Assembly (NCBI RefSeq): GCF_049243985.1
Contig: NC_135386.1
Span: forward strand, 18,320,202 to 18,384,201
Direction of reading: 5' to 3'
Length of the DNA stretch: 64,000 bases
DNA from: Paroedura picta
Taxonomy: Eukaryota; Chordata; Lepidosauria; Squamata; Gekkonidae
Numbering within the stretch: position 1 is the first letter of the stretch; every line of letters begins with the position of its first letter. The notes under the pieces were generated by a model. It searched no databases. It was not told the origin of the DNA and saw nothing but the letters and a program-made list of their open reading frames with translations. Shown here one piece after another: positions 12,201 to 24,200 of this stretch. Position numbers and translations under genes: made by a program.

Positions 12201-15200
12201 ATTCGATGAACCCCAAAGTAGGGAGTGCCTACTTCTCTTGGCCCCATTCACCTGTATGTGCACATCTGCATCCTGTAGAATTGTGTTGCTAATTATCACA
12301 AAATTGCAGAGGGGGGAAATCAGCTTTCAATTTCTTGGATGTTTTATTCATACTGTTTTTTTCGATCTAATATAGAGCTGATTAAATGGACTAATATGGT
12401 ATAAGTAGCCATTTATGAAATGGATTCTGAGAATATTTGCATCACTTGTTCAGCACTGTCCTAAGAACCCTACTGGATTGGACCAGTGGTTTATTAGGTC
12501 TAGCATCCTATCTTGCATGGTGGCCAACCAGTTCCTCTGGAGGTCCAACAACCGGGCAGAGGGTCTAAGGCAGGGGTAGCCAAACTGCAGCCCTCCAGAT
12601 GTCCATGGACTACAAGCAAATGCTGGCAGGGGCTCATGGGAATTGTAGTCCATGGACATCTGGAGGACCGCAGTTTGGCTACCCCTGGTCTAAGGCCTTC
12701 ATAAGAACATCAGAAGAGTCCTGCTGGATCAGATAAGTGGTCCATCTAGTCTACCATCCTGCCTCACACGATGGCCAGCCAGCTCCCCTGGAGGGCCAGC
12801 CACAGGGCAGAGAAGCCGAGGACTTCCTAAGGACATCAGGAGAGCCCTGCTGGGTCAGACCAGGGAGGGTCCATCTAGTCCAGCATCTTGCCTCTCCGAG
12901 TGGCTGGCCAGCTCCCCTGGAGGACCAACCACAGGGCAGAGAGGCCAAGGCCTTCCCCTGATGCTGCTCCGGAATGGAGAAGCTCCGTGCCTCTAAATGT
13001 GCAGGTCTTTTGATGGGTCCATGAATTCCCCATTCCTAATTACTCTTCAGTGTGATGTGTGTGTGTGTTTGGGGGGGGGGGGGGGGGCTCATAAGCTATT
13101 TTAAGGCCTTGCTAATGGGAGGACATATAAATGAACAATTAACTCTGGAGTATTATGTTGTGATTTTTGCGCTAATGTCTCTACTGAACAATCCCTGGCG
13201 ATCATAACTTTTTATATCTAGATCAAAGACGTGTGTTTAATGCTTCTCAATTGTCATTCTCGATGACGATCTCCGTAGCTGGTATCGGGAACCCGTGCGC
13301 GGAGGCTTCCGTCGCCGTTCTTTCATTTTAAGGAACTGCCTATGGGGATTAATAAGATCCCTGATGCTTCTTGTTAAATATGCTTTATCGTTTCAATGAG
13401 GCTGGGGGGGGGGGACAAAGCCAGCCATCCCAGCGTCTAGTTGCTGGCAATCCGCGGCCCTCGTCCTCTTCAGAATCCAGCAGGTGCCGGTTCATCTCTT
13501 AAAAGCAGCGATTGCAGACTAGTGCTAAGTTCAGGTGGGGTGTAAGCCCCAAACAAGAAGGTGCTTGATTATGCTTTTCAGTGGGGGCAGAATGATCCTT
13601 CCACTCTTGTTTGGGGTCAGGGGCTCCAGCAAAGCAATTTAAGAAGTCAGTTGCCAATTTCTGGTTTTATTTCTGGTGGAAATGACTTGTGTTGTAGAAC
13701 TCCATTTTCAGTATTGTGCCATGTCGGAAGATTTAGTTAGCACCGTGTTCTAATTAGGCGGTTCCCTCGTTCACATATTTCCATTTATAGTCCCCCCCCC
13801 CCCCGGCCTTTTTCAGTGCTGTGTGGTGCTTGGGTAGGTTCTGGAGAAGGTGGTTTTCAAACTTCGCAGCCTCTCTCCTATGAATAAAAGATCAAATAAC
13901 CAGCTGTGTGTTGCTGTAAATATAAGACCCAGCGCATGGGACTTTGGCGTGTTTGCCAATAAAAATTAGATTGCAAATTCCATGCGCTCATAAATATGAA
14001 TAGTGTGCACGTACTTGTTTGCGGAAGGTTTTATACGTCATTAGGCGTTCTCGTCGGGGATATTTACAGGGGGCAGGATTTCTGTCGGCTGCACTGGCAA
14101 CGCTTGCCTAACAAAACTTCAGATGCTTGTTTTAAAATAAGGCTTTCAGTGGTTTCAAGGGGAGGCAGCAGAATTTGTTTGGATGCTGCAGGAAGCGCGT
14201 GTTCCTTTCTTCAAAAAACAAGCAAACTCTGTTACATTTAAAATCTTTTGTGTGTCTAGGACTCCCCTCTCAGCGTTCAGTGTGTTACACAAAAGTAAGG
14301 CCTATGGGTATTGGTGGCATTTGGTTTTCTGCAGTGCTCCGGATCGGGACATGCCACTCAGATGGCAGTGAAAGGGAAAGATGGGAGGGTTTTTTTGAGA
14401 AGTAAAAGGGAGCAAAGTGCAGGCTGGATGAGGCTGTGGTTAGGCCGGGGAAATCTCTGCAGAGCAGGGGTGGCCAGACTGCGGCTCTCCAGATGTTCAT
14501 GGACTACGATTCCCAAGAGCCCCTGCCAGCACCTGCTGGCAGAGGCTCATGGGAATTGCAAACCACGGGCATCTGGAGAGCCACAGTCTGCCCCCCCCTG
14601 CAGTAGCGGATGGATAGAAAAAAGAGAGGGGATGTTTTGGGAAAGGAAAATGCAGAGCGGCCGGGAGGAGCGAGACCGAGGGGGGGGGCGGGAGGAGAAA
14701 TCAGGGCAGAACAGAGCAGTAAGATCCACAAACGAGGAGCTTTGTTTATACTCCTCCTTTCTTTCAGAGACTCTCGGCGGATTACGAAATACAAAAACCT
14801 GGTTTTAGTCAGAAAGTCCGTCATCCAGTCTAGGACCAAGATTACCGAATTAGAGGACGGTGTAGGCAGAAATATGCTTCGAGGCAGGACGCGCCATGAA
14901 GAATTCAGAACGAAAGGCCATGCACTAAAAGAAAGGCCGCACAAGCGGTAAACACAGCCGTCCGCTGAACGCAACCTCCTGAGCTGTTTAATAATGCGGA
15001 AGGGACTGTGAGTCAGGGCAGGGCTGTGCTTCACGGGGAATTCTTATTATTGTTTTCCTCTGGGTCTCCGAATTAGAGGCCGCTGCTCTTAACCACGACA
15101 CCAGGTTGGCTCTCAGCTAAAGCCAGGGTTGCATTGGGGAGGGACGTACTTGTGGCTGTCTACCTGCCTTAACTGCCTGCCCCAGTTTCCACCTGTTCAT

Positions 15201-18200
15201 AGCAGAAGGTGTACTTTACAGTCTGTGATACAAGAGGGCCTCAGGTGAGTCACAGACTGGATGCAGGTGTCCAACTTCTTGAAATTGTTGGTGTTTGACT
15301 AGTAAAACCTGCAACCTTTGTCGTAGATCAAGATGAGTAGCCGCGTGAGTCTGTCTGTAGCAGGGAAGCGAAAAGAGCCAGAGTCCAGGAACGCCTTCGA
15401 GACTAACAACATTTGGGGCCGCGGAGGAGCTTTCGGGAGTCCCTGCTCACTTCAGATAGGTCAGAATGGGTGAGTGTGTCTGGAGCAGGAGGAAAGAGCA
15501 CCTCCAAGACGAACCAAATTTGCGGCAGGGCTGGAGCTTTCGGGAGTCACTCCTAATTTCTTTGGGAGACATTTCTCATTTCTCTAGCTCTTTTTGAACC
15601 TTTGTTGTCGTTCGTCAGGTATCAGCTTTGTGGCTTGGAAAATAGTCCTCTGTACTTGTTAGCGTTTTGTTGCATTTTGGGCTCTTCCTCCTCCTCACAG
15701 AAATGATGCTAACTCTTAAGGCCGATGCATTTGTGTCGCTGCCTTCCTCAGTCTGCTTCTGATCCCCTTCAATATTTCTTGTCATCCCTGTGAATTGTCA
15801 TTTGTGAGCGGTCAGCTGCTGATTGACTTGGATTTCTTCTTTGAAAGCCCTCAGTCAAGGACTGCTGGGCGGGCAGGCTTCATTTTTCATTTTTGCAATA
15901 TTGCCCAGTTTGCCATTAGGGTGCTTTGTTGCTGATCCTGCGCAGAGCAGGGGGTTGGACTAGATGGCCTGTATAGCCCCTTCCAACTCTATGATTCTAT
16001 GATCCTGCGTTGAGCAGGGGGTTGGACTAGATGGCCTGTATAGCCCCTTCCAACTCTATGATTCTATGATCCTGCGTTGAGCAGGGGGTTGGACTAGATG
16101 GCCTGTATAGCCCCTTCCAACTCTATGATTCTATGATCCTGCGTTGAGCAGGGGGTTGGACTAGATGGCCTGTATAGCCCCTTCCAACTCTATGATTCTA
16201 TGCTTTCGGATTCTTTGCTGCTTGCTTTGGTAGAAGTGCGCAGTGTGTCCTGGAACGGCATTTGGCTGCAGGAAGCTATGGTTGAGCACCGCTGGGTAGC
16301 TAGATGTGTAGAACAGAACTCTTGCCTGGTATGGAGGTTTGGGTTATGTCAGGGGTAGTCAAACTGCGGCCCTCCAGATGTCCATGGACTACAATTCCCA
16401 GAAGCCCCTGCCAGCATTCGCTGGCAGGGGCTTCTGGGAATTGTAGTCCACGGACATCTGGAGGACTGCAGTTTGACTACCCCTGGGTTATGTGACAGAC
16501 AACAGTGCTTCAAGGGAATCATGCATTGCCCATCCAGATGTTGGGCAATGCTTGTCCCTTTTGTGAAGAGGCCTGAAATAACTGCAGCTTACGGTGTGCA
16601 AAAGTAATAGACAGAAATGACTTGCAGTTTCCAAGCCAGCTTGGTGTGGTGGTTGGGAGCGCGGACTTCTAATCTGGCGAGCCGGGTTCAATTCTGCACT
16701 CCCCCACATGCAGCCAGCTGGGTGACCTTGGGCTCCCCACTGCATGGATAAAGCTGTTCGGACCGAGCTGGAATCTCAGGGCTCTCCCAGCCTCCCCTGC
16801 TGGCCTAGCGGACACAAGTACTGTGGTGTGAGTGTGCCAGCGGAAGTTTTAATTTGTGATCCGTGTAGCTCGGACGCTTTGCTGAGACAGAAGCCCACGG
16901 CCGTCCCAGCAGCTGCAGACATCTCGTGATCTCCAGTCAAGGCTCTGGGCTGCTGCTTGTGGGGTTTTTTGAAACAGTGGGTCTTGAGTTCAAGTGCTTT
17001 GGGCCGGGAAGATTTCTTGTCGCATTGTGCCAGTATTACGAGGAGGCCCTGAAGTGGAAGGCTGAAGGAGGCCAGGCCGTGCGCCAAGGAAGGCTGAAAA
17101 GGCATCTCGAGGAGTCTTTTCCCTTGGAGTTGCTGACTCTGGGAGGAAGCTGGTCAGGGGAGATCTAGGGAGTGTGTGGTTCAGCACCCCAAAAAGACTC
17201 ACTCCATTCATACGCAAGTTGCTTGTAATGGTCAGTCTTAAATCTTTATAAGCTTACCTTACCAGTAAACCCAGTTCAAAGCTTTTTGTGTTGATTTCGA
17301 AAGCCGTCGTGTTTTCTATTCTGGTGTGTATATGTGGATCTGATTCTGTTCATAAATACAAAATGTTTGAAGTCCAGGTCTTTATTTAAACCGCTTTTAT
17401 GCTGCCCTTCCACCCCTGATCAGGATCCCAAGGCAGTGGACATAAAGGTATTAAAACATCTGGACAATTAAAAACAACAGTTACGATTTTACAGAAATAC
17501 AGTCAACAAAAATAAAAAACACCAGAACTGGGAGGTAGGCCTGCGATTGTTACTAGGTGTATGCCAAACAAAACAGAAAAGTTTTCTCCTGCTGGCGGCA
17601 GAAATCAACAGAGAGAGGGGGGGGGGAGGGGGAGTTTCAAAGTTCGGGGGCCACCATTGAGAAGATCTTTTCTCTTTTTGTGGTGGATTCTCTCCTCCCC
17701 CCCCACCTTCTAATTTTGTATTTCCCTGGAGAGATTTAATTAAAAAAATATTTAGTTACCGGTGGTGAAAGTAATTTATTTACTGGTGTTGTGTCTCCCT
17801 GGCAGGGCAGGGCGATCTTGAAGCAGATCGTGGTTTTAAGCCTCACAATGACCTGATGTGGAGGAACTAGCTCTGGTGACCCGTGAGGTGTGAATGCAAC
17901 CGAAGTGGAGGGAGTTCTCCTGCAGCTGCCTAGCTGGGATCCTGAGCAATGTTTATATCCTAGTTAAGATTTCTGGCTTGCAAGGGGAACTGACTCCTGC
18001 TGGGCATCTGCATTTGTCCATCTTCGGCCAGCCTTAAATCCTGATTCTTTCCTCACTCCTTGCGTGGGAAAGGCCTAAAACAAGTTGGGTTTGGGTGCAG
18101 TAGTTTTAGCCACGACTCAAGGGCTCAGATGTTCATACGGGTGCCTGAGGCGTCTTGGCAGTGAGAGTGAACTCTGCTGGAAGTGAACATGCTCATGTTT

Positions 18201-21200
18201 ATCTGTGTTCCAAGTTAAAAAGCCCTGTGCAGTGCGTGCAACATCTGGACCTTATTTGCAGCTACAGATCACTGTTGAGACTCTTTGGCGGAGTTCAGCA
18301 TCCTCAGTGTTAGAGAAGAGCTTGGTTTTCGGAGGGCCCGTGGAAAGAGACTTCCTGCAGCTCTGGAATGCACGCTTCTTCCCATTCAGCCCTGGCCGGT
18401 GGTCCGTTCCTCTTCCCTAAGCGTCCCGCTGTTCTCCCATGTTTGTTCTTGTTCTCGTCTTGCTATCATCTCCCCTCCCTTGATCCTGGCTCTCGTCCTG
18501 TTTCTTCTCCTCAGATAGATTTTGCTGCTTTCAGCCTCGTCCACCCCCTTTCGTACCATCGTCCAGGTCCTGCTTCTCACCTGCAGTTCCGTTTGATAGT
18601 CTTGCTCTGAAGTTGTTGTGAACAGCTGGTGTGGAAGGCCATGCTCAGGTTGCTCTCCTTCACCTGCATGAGCTCTTCTAGCTTCTTGTTGTGTCTCTTC
18701 CCTAAGAGTGGAGCTGATCCTGTTGTTTCTCTCTCCTTCGTAAGGACCGGACTGATCGGCATGGCCTTCTCCCTCCCTCCCTCCGTATTCTTCTTTCTCC
18801 CCTGCCTCCTTGGGCAAGACAGAGGTTAGGTTGAAAACACTCAAAATAAATATCTCATCGAATCCTAGAGTTGGAAGGGACCTCCAGGGTCATCTAGTTC
18901 AACCCCCTGCAGAATGCAGGAAATTCACAACTGCCTGCTCACCCACAGTAACCCCAATCCCATGCCCAGATAATGCCCCTCCTTCCCCCCAAAAAACCAG
19001 AATCTCTGGCCTCCTCCCACCCCAAAGTGGCAATCCCTTCTGCCCACCCTCTTACAATATGCCCAAGTCCACAGATTCTTGGGCTTTTATGTCTTTCAGA
19101 AGCAAAATAGCACTAATATGGTACCTCTCCTTATGTAATAATTGTGTGGATGCTAGTTCTGTTATATCTTGCTTCTGGATCAAGTGGCTCCAGGAGTGGT
19201 CTTTCCTGTTGAAGGGAGAGAGCATGAAGGTAAAAGCCCCCTTTTTCATTTGCAAAAGGGAAATCAATGTAGCAAGCCTCTTCCAACGCCCTGAAAGTGT
19301 CTTTATTCCCCCCTCCCCTTTTGTCTTGACTCTTCTTAATTCTCCTCGGAATGCACCAAGACTGTGTCGAGCGCTGATGTATTTTTCTGCGATTGCTTGT
19401 CTTTAAATTAGGCTAACAAACAGCAGCGTAAAACGTCTCCCATCTGCAGGGCCGAGGACAGCAGGGGAAATAGCGTCTGGCAATGCCGGCAGAGATGCCT
19501 TGATTTTCCTGGCGCTTAAATGAAAGGAGGCCATTATCCCCCAACTTTTGTTTAATACCAAAAATAACCATAAACTTGAGGCCATAAATAAACCTTCAGC
19601 ATGTTTTCGCTGGCAGCGTAACACTGGGCTTGCATCTCGTCATCCATCGGCACGCGGAGAACATCCCTTTCACAGCTGCTTACTGTAAATGAAGCCCAAG
19701 GAGGAAGCAGTCCTGGGTGGATCGGGCCGAACTGTGCCACAGAATCTAGGGTTCCGCTTAGGGACAGCCAATTTAATAGGATTTGTGCCATCCCTGAACT
19801 CAGGCGTAGGTGTGGAGCGGCTTTCGTTGGGAGTACGGCAGGAATTGGCTCTTGAGTGGCCCTCAGTGTGCGGAGGGCTGTATATCCAGACACCTTAGAA
19901 TGATTCGAAGAATCTGCACCCCACGGTCCATGCCTGCTTGGTGCCACATTGGCGGTGTTGGTTCCCCCTGCCCTCCCCTGCACTGGCAGGCCCACAAGAG
20001 AGAGGGAGGGGGAAGAGGAAAAGGTGACCCCCAGCTGGTCTTGGGCACTTTGCCTTGAGACAAAGATGAAATCTTTCCATAGCCCCAGCAGTGTTTTGAA
20101 TTTTTGGTTTAGGCATCAAGCTTCAAGGACCGGTTTGTTAAGCTCAAAGCCAACCTAATTTGCATCTGTAGTTTACGCCGGCCTGTCCTGGTCTCGGTTT
20201 CGTTTTGTCCCTCACCTGTAGGAAAGCCTCAGAGACTCTTGCGCCAGGTGAGTCGGGTCCTCAGGGCCTCTTGTAGCCTCGTGGAGAGGAATGGATGGGT
20301 GACCCTATCTTTGGCGTTGGGCTGTTGGAAAATCCCTAATCAAGCCGATATGTTCCAGAAGTTTGCAAATAATAAAAATATATAAAGAACTAGAAGCGCA
20401 CTTAATCATACCGTTAATCGCCCTGAAATGGGTTAGCCAGTAGGCAGCACAATTATCACGTCCTCCACTGGCCAGCAAACAGCAGACGTTGGTTGGTCAC
20501 AAGGTTGGGGTTTTGCCGTTCTCAGTGGTGCAGTAATGACCCCATAGCTGCAGTTCCTGATGGCGGCAATAAACCCGGGACATATAAGCCAATCTATCCA
20601 TAGGTCTCTCCTCTCGTGATCGTAAATCCAGCAGACTTACAGTGGAAGAGTTCTTAGTCTGCCTTGGACCTTGAGGGGCTTCCTTGAAGGCCTGCATCCA
20701 CACGGGTGATGTCAAGCCAACAACCAAGTCAAAATAGATCGTATTTGCGTGGGGCGACAAGCGATGTTCCTGACCCACCAGAGAAATTCTGCCACAGCCA
20801 GCTGCTCTTCTTCTCCAGCCCAAAGTTGCACAGACTAGCGCGTTCCCTTTTCATGCACTTTGTTTGGGTGCGGAAATGTGGGGTTATTCGTATGAATCCG
20901 CCTTACACTGACTCAGATGGATGTCACCTACTCCCTACTCCTTGCTGAAGAAGCTGGGAACTGAATCCCCTCCTTATCGCGCATTTCTTGTTTCTCAACC
21001 TGCATGGGTCAAGGGAGAAGAGCCGCCTTCCCCCTCCCCTTTAGTGAAGGGTGTCTTCCTTGAAGGTGCGGAAGCTGCGGGGGGGGGGGGTTCATCGCTG
21101 CACTTCCTCCCTTGACTCCTGCTCCTTGTGGCGTGAGGGACCCAGGGTCTGTGGATTTTCCTTGCCCTGCCTTTTCCTGCTCATGATGGCTTGTCTAATC

Positions 21201-24200
21201 CCTTACTAATGGCGAGCTTAGGTTATAAGCTTTTAAAACGGGGTTTAAAAGTGACATGCGTGAAATAGCAAAGGATCGTTTATTCTTCGTGAATTGTTTA
21301 TTGCAGTCCTGGGCGTCCTTCGCTTGAACCTGGCATCCCATTCGGCTGCCTTGTAAAAGGATGAAGGGAAGGAGCAGATGCTAGTCAAATGGAACATCAT
21401 GTCTTGTAACGCATGAGATTTTTATCAGGTCGCCGCTTGGTAAGGTCTTCCCCTGTTCTTAAGGAAGGAGGAGCCTTGTGGCACCTTAGAGACCCAACAA
21501 GTTTCTATTCTAGTATAGGGTGTCGAGGACAGGAGTCCACTTTGGAAGAGGCGTGTTGTCCTCGTTGGACAGGCATTAATATACAAGGCTTGTAGCCTCC
21601 TTCCTGCACTGCGTCCACTTACAGTTGGCCTGCGGCATCCCCAGGAAAGGACTCTCAAGGCAAGGGAGAAGCAGGGGTGGTTGGCCATCGTCTCCCTCCG
21701 CAGAGCCTTCCTTGGTGGTCTCCCACCCACCTTCTGACCCTGCTTAGCTTCTGACATCTGACAAGATTGGGCTATACCACTGCTGCTGTCCCTCATTCCA
21801 AGGCTGTAAGACTCTGTGCAGGAACCAGAAGCCGCGATGTGTGGGGCATGGTATATTCTTGGGGAGAAACAAGGATAGGCGGAGGAGGAATCTTTTCAGA
21901 CAGGGGACTGGATAGCTCTGGGGGCCTCATCGCACTTCCGTTTGCACCGCTGTGGGCCGGCAGGGTCAGGCAGCAACGTGGCTTGGCCCATTTCGGTAGA
22001 AGGCCTTTTTTACAAAAAGGACTGGGTAAATTGGCAATCCATGGTTAAAATTGCCGAATGAATTTCAGGACTAAGGAGACGGAGCTGAGAAAACAGGAAG
22101 GCCGCTACTTTCCCACTGCAGAGCTTTTCAGAATGTTTCGCAGGTGGATTTTTGGTCTGACAACTCTGATCAGTGTTCATTGCCAACCATTCTGGCCCCT
22201 GAGCCCTCCTCCCCCGATGTGGGGCAAGACCTCATGGATGCTTTGGAGGGGATGGCTTTCCGCCAGCTCTTCTCTCTTGGGAAGGCAGCAGACTCCTTGG
22301 CCCCGGAAGAGTTGCTGTGCCGTCTTCCAGCCTCGCTTTTCCGAGTGGGAGGCTCAGTCCTGTGATGGGCCCGTGACCCTTCAAGCGGCCGGAGGGCTTT
22401 GACAGCTGCCCACAGGGCAGGGCGGTCCGGCTCCACGACAGGGTGGCAGCGTTTCTCATCAGGCTAATCCGGCTTCCTTAGCTGGCTCGTAGCCGCCCTC
22501 TGGGTTGTGGCTGTGCTTGGAAACGGGGAAATCCCTTTAAAAGACTGGCAGAAAAATAGGATTTGTAGAAGACGAGCAGCAGGATTAATATTTATATTAT
22601 ATATATATCAATATATATGTGTGTATATATACACCACCCACGCACACACTTTTCTCTACTGTAATGGGGTCTTGAAGCAGCTTCCAATCGCCTTTTCCTC
22701 CCTCTCCCCACAACAGGCACCTTGTGAGGTAGGTGGGCAGAGAGAGGCCTGTGAGAACCTGGGTGCTGGGGCCTGGGTCCCTCAGCAGGCATCGGGTGGG
22801 GAACAGGACACTGTTTTCCGGTCTGCCTCTCCAGTTAGCAGCAAGGCACCACATACTCGCTTTTTGCTGGGCATCTTGGGAGGCCGCTGATGTTTACCTG
22901 AAGAAAATGTGCAGGTTTCAGGAGCTCTTGATGCCAACGCCACAGGGGAGCTACCTGCAGCCACACTCCTGGATTCCCCAAACTCAACAGGGTTTCTCCC
23001 CAGGAAATGCACTTCCACATTTGCCCCTCTTGCCCTGCTGGGCTTTTCAGGTCACGATGCAACCCATGCCACTGAGATGGCCTTTTATGTCAAGCCGTCT
23101 TGTAGCAAGTCAGGCCGCTGGTCAGTTTAGCTCAGTCTCGTCTGCTCTGGCCAGGAGCTGGTCTCCAAAACCACTCCCAGACTCTGCTGAATACGAGGCA
23201 TCTGGCACGTGTGGCACATTGTGTGCGGCTCAGCCATAGCCTCCCTTGCGATGGGACTGTGTTTTCCTCACTGCTTGGTGAGTGACGCCCTTCCCATCGG
23301 GGAAACCCAGCCCTTATTTCTTGCCTGTGGACTTCTTGGAGGAGTCTGGTTGGCTGCGGTGGGGGAAGAAGGTTCTGAACTAGATGGAGTCCAACTGGAC
23401 ATGCCCCAAAGTTTTCATCAACATTTGGGGCTGCACAAGCGCCACTCGGTTATTTTCAGTGCCAGAGGGCGAGGCATCGAGAGCACGTCCCGAAATATAT
23501 TGGTTAATAATGACCTCAAGGGGCTCTGTAAGTCTTTGTTGGGCACGTCAAGTAACTCACAAAATAAAGAGTTCCGGTATACCACAGATGGGACGAGAGA
23601 GAAAGCCGAAGCTCAGAAACTTGGTCAAGGTTTTCCGCAGCGGAGGAGACATGCGAGATCCACGAGGGTGTGGCGCAGTGCGGCCGCGTGAGTTTCTAGG
23701 AATCAAGATTCTCTGGTCGTGCGTGAAATGCGGGCTTCCACCACACAGGAATTGGTGTTTGTCTAAAGTTATGCTGCCGAACTGGAAAGGTCGGGTTCTT
23801 CATATCCAGGTTCAGCGTCGGATTCATCTCACGAGTCCCTGATTGAGTGTAAACAAGCCGCCTTCTGGCTCGACTGAAAGAGTGGGCAGACACCCCCCCC
23901 CCGAGCACGGTTTGGGAAATGGCCCGCCTTCTCTTCCACTCACCACGCTTAAAATTGTGCAAGGGTTTGCTTACCCGTGCGTTTTGGAAATGAGGATATC
24001 GGCAAAACAGCCCGCTGGGCTTACGTAGCCAAAGGGGAGACCGGCCCAGTCCTCGATCGTCCAGGTTGGATGGAAGGAGATTAAGAAATTGAGAAGTGGT
24101 TTAAGAAAAAGATTATGAAATCCGGCTGTTTTGGAGATTGGGGGTGGGAGGAGTAGGGTAGAAATCTCAAAACCTGGATTTTATTAGCACAATTTGTGAC

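Noticed and set aside
15934-16201. Regular direct repeats resembling a CRISPR array
   Set aside because: The units touch with no spacers, are 67 bp long and match a CR1 LINE tail in a vertebrate genome.
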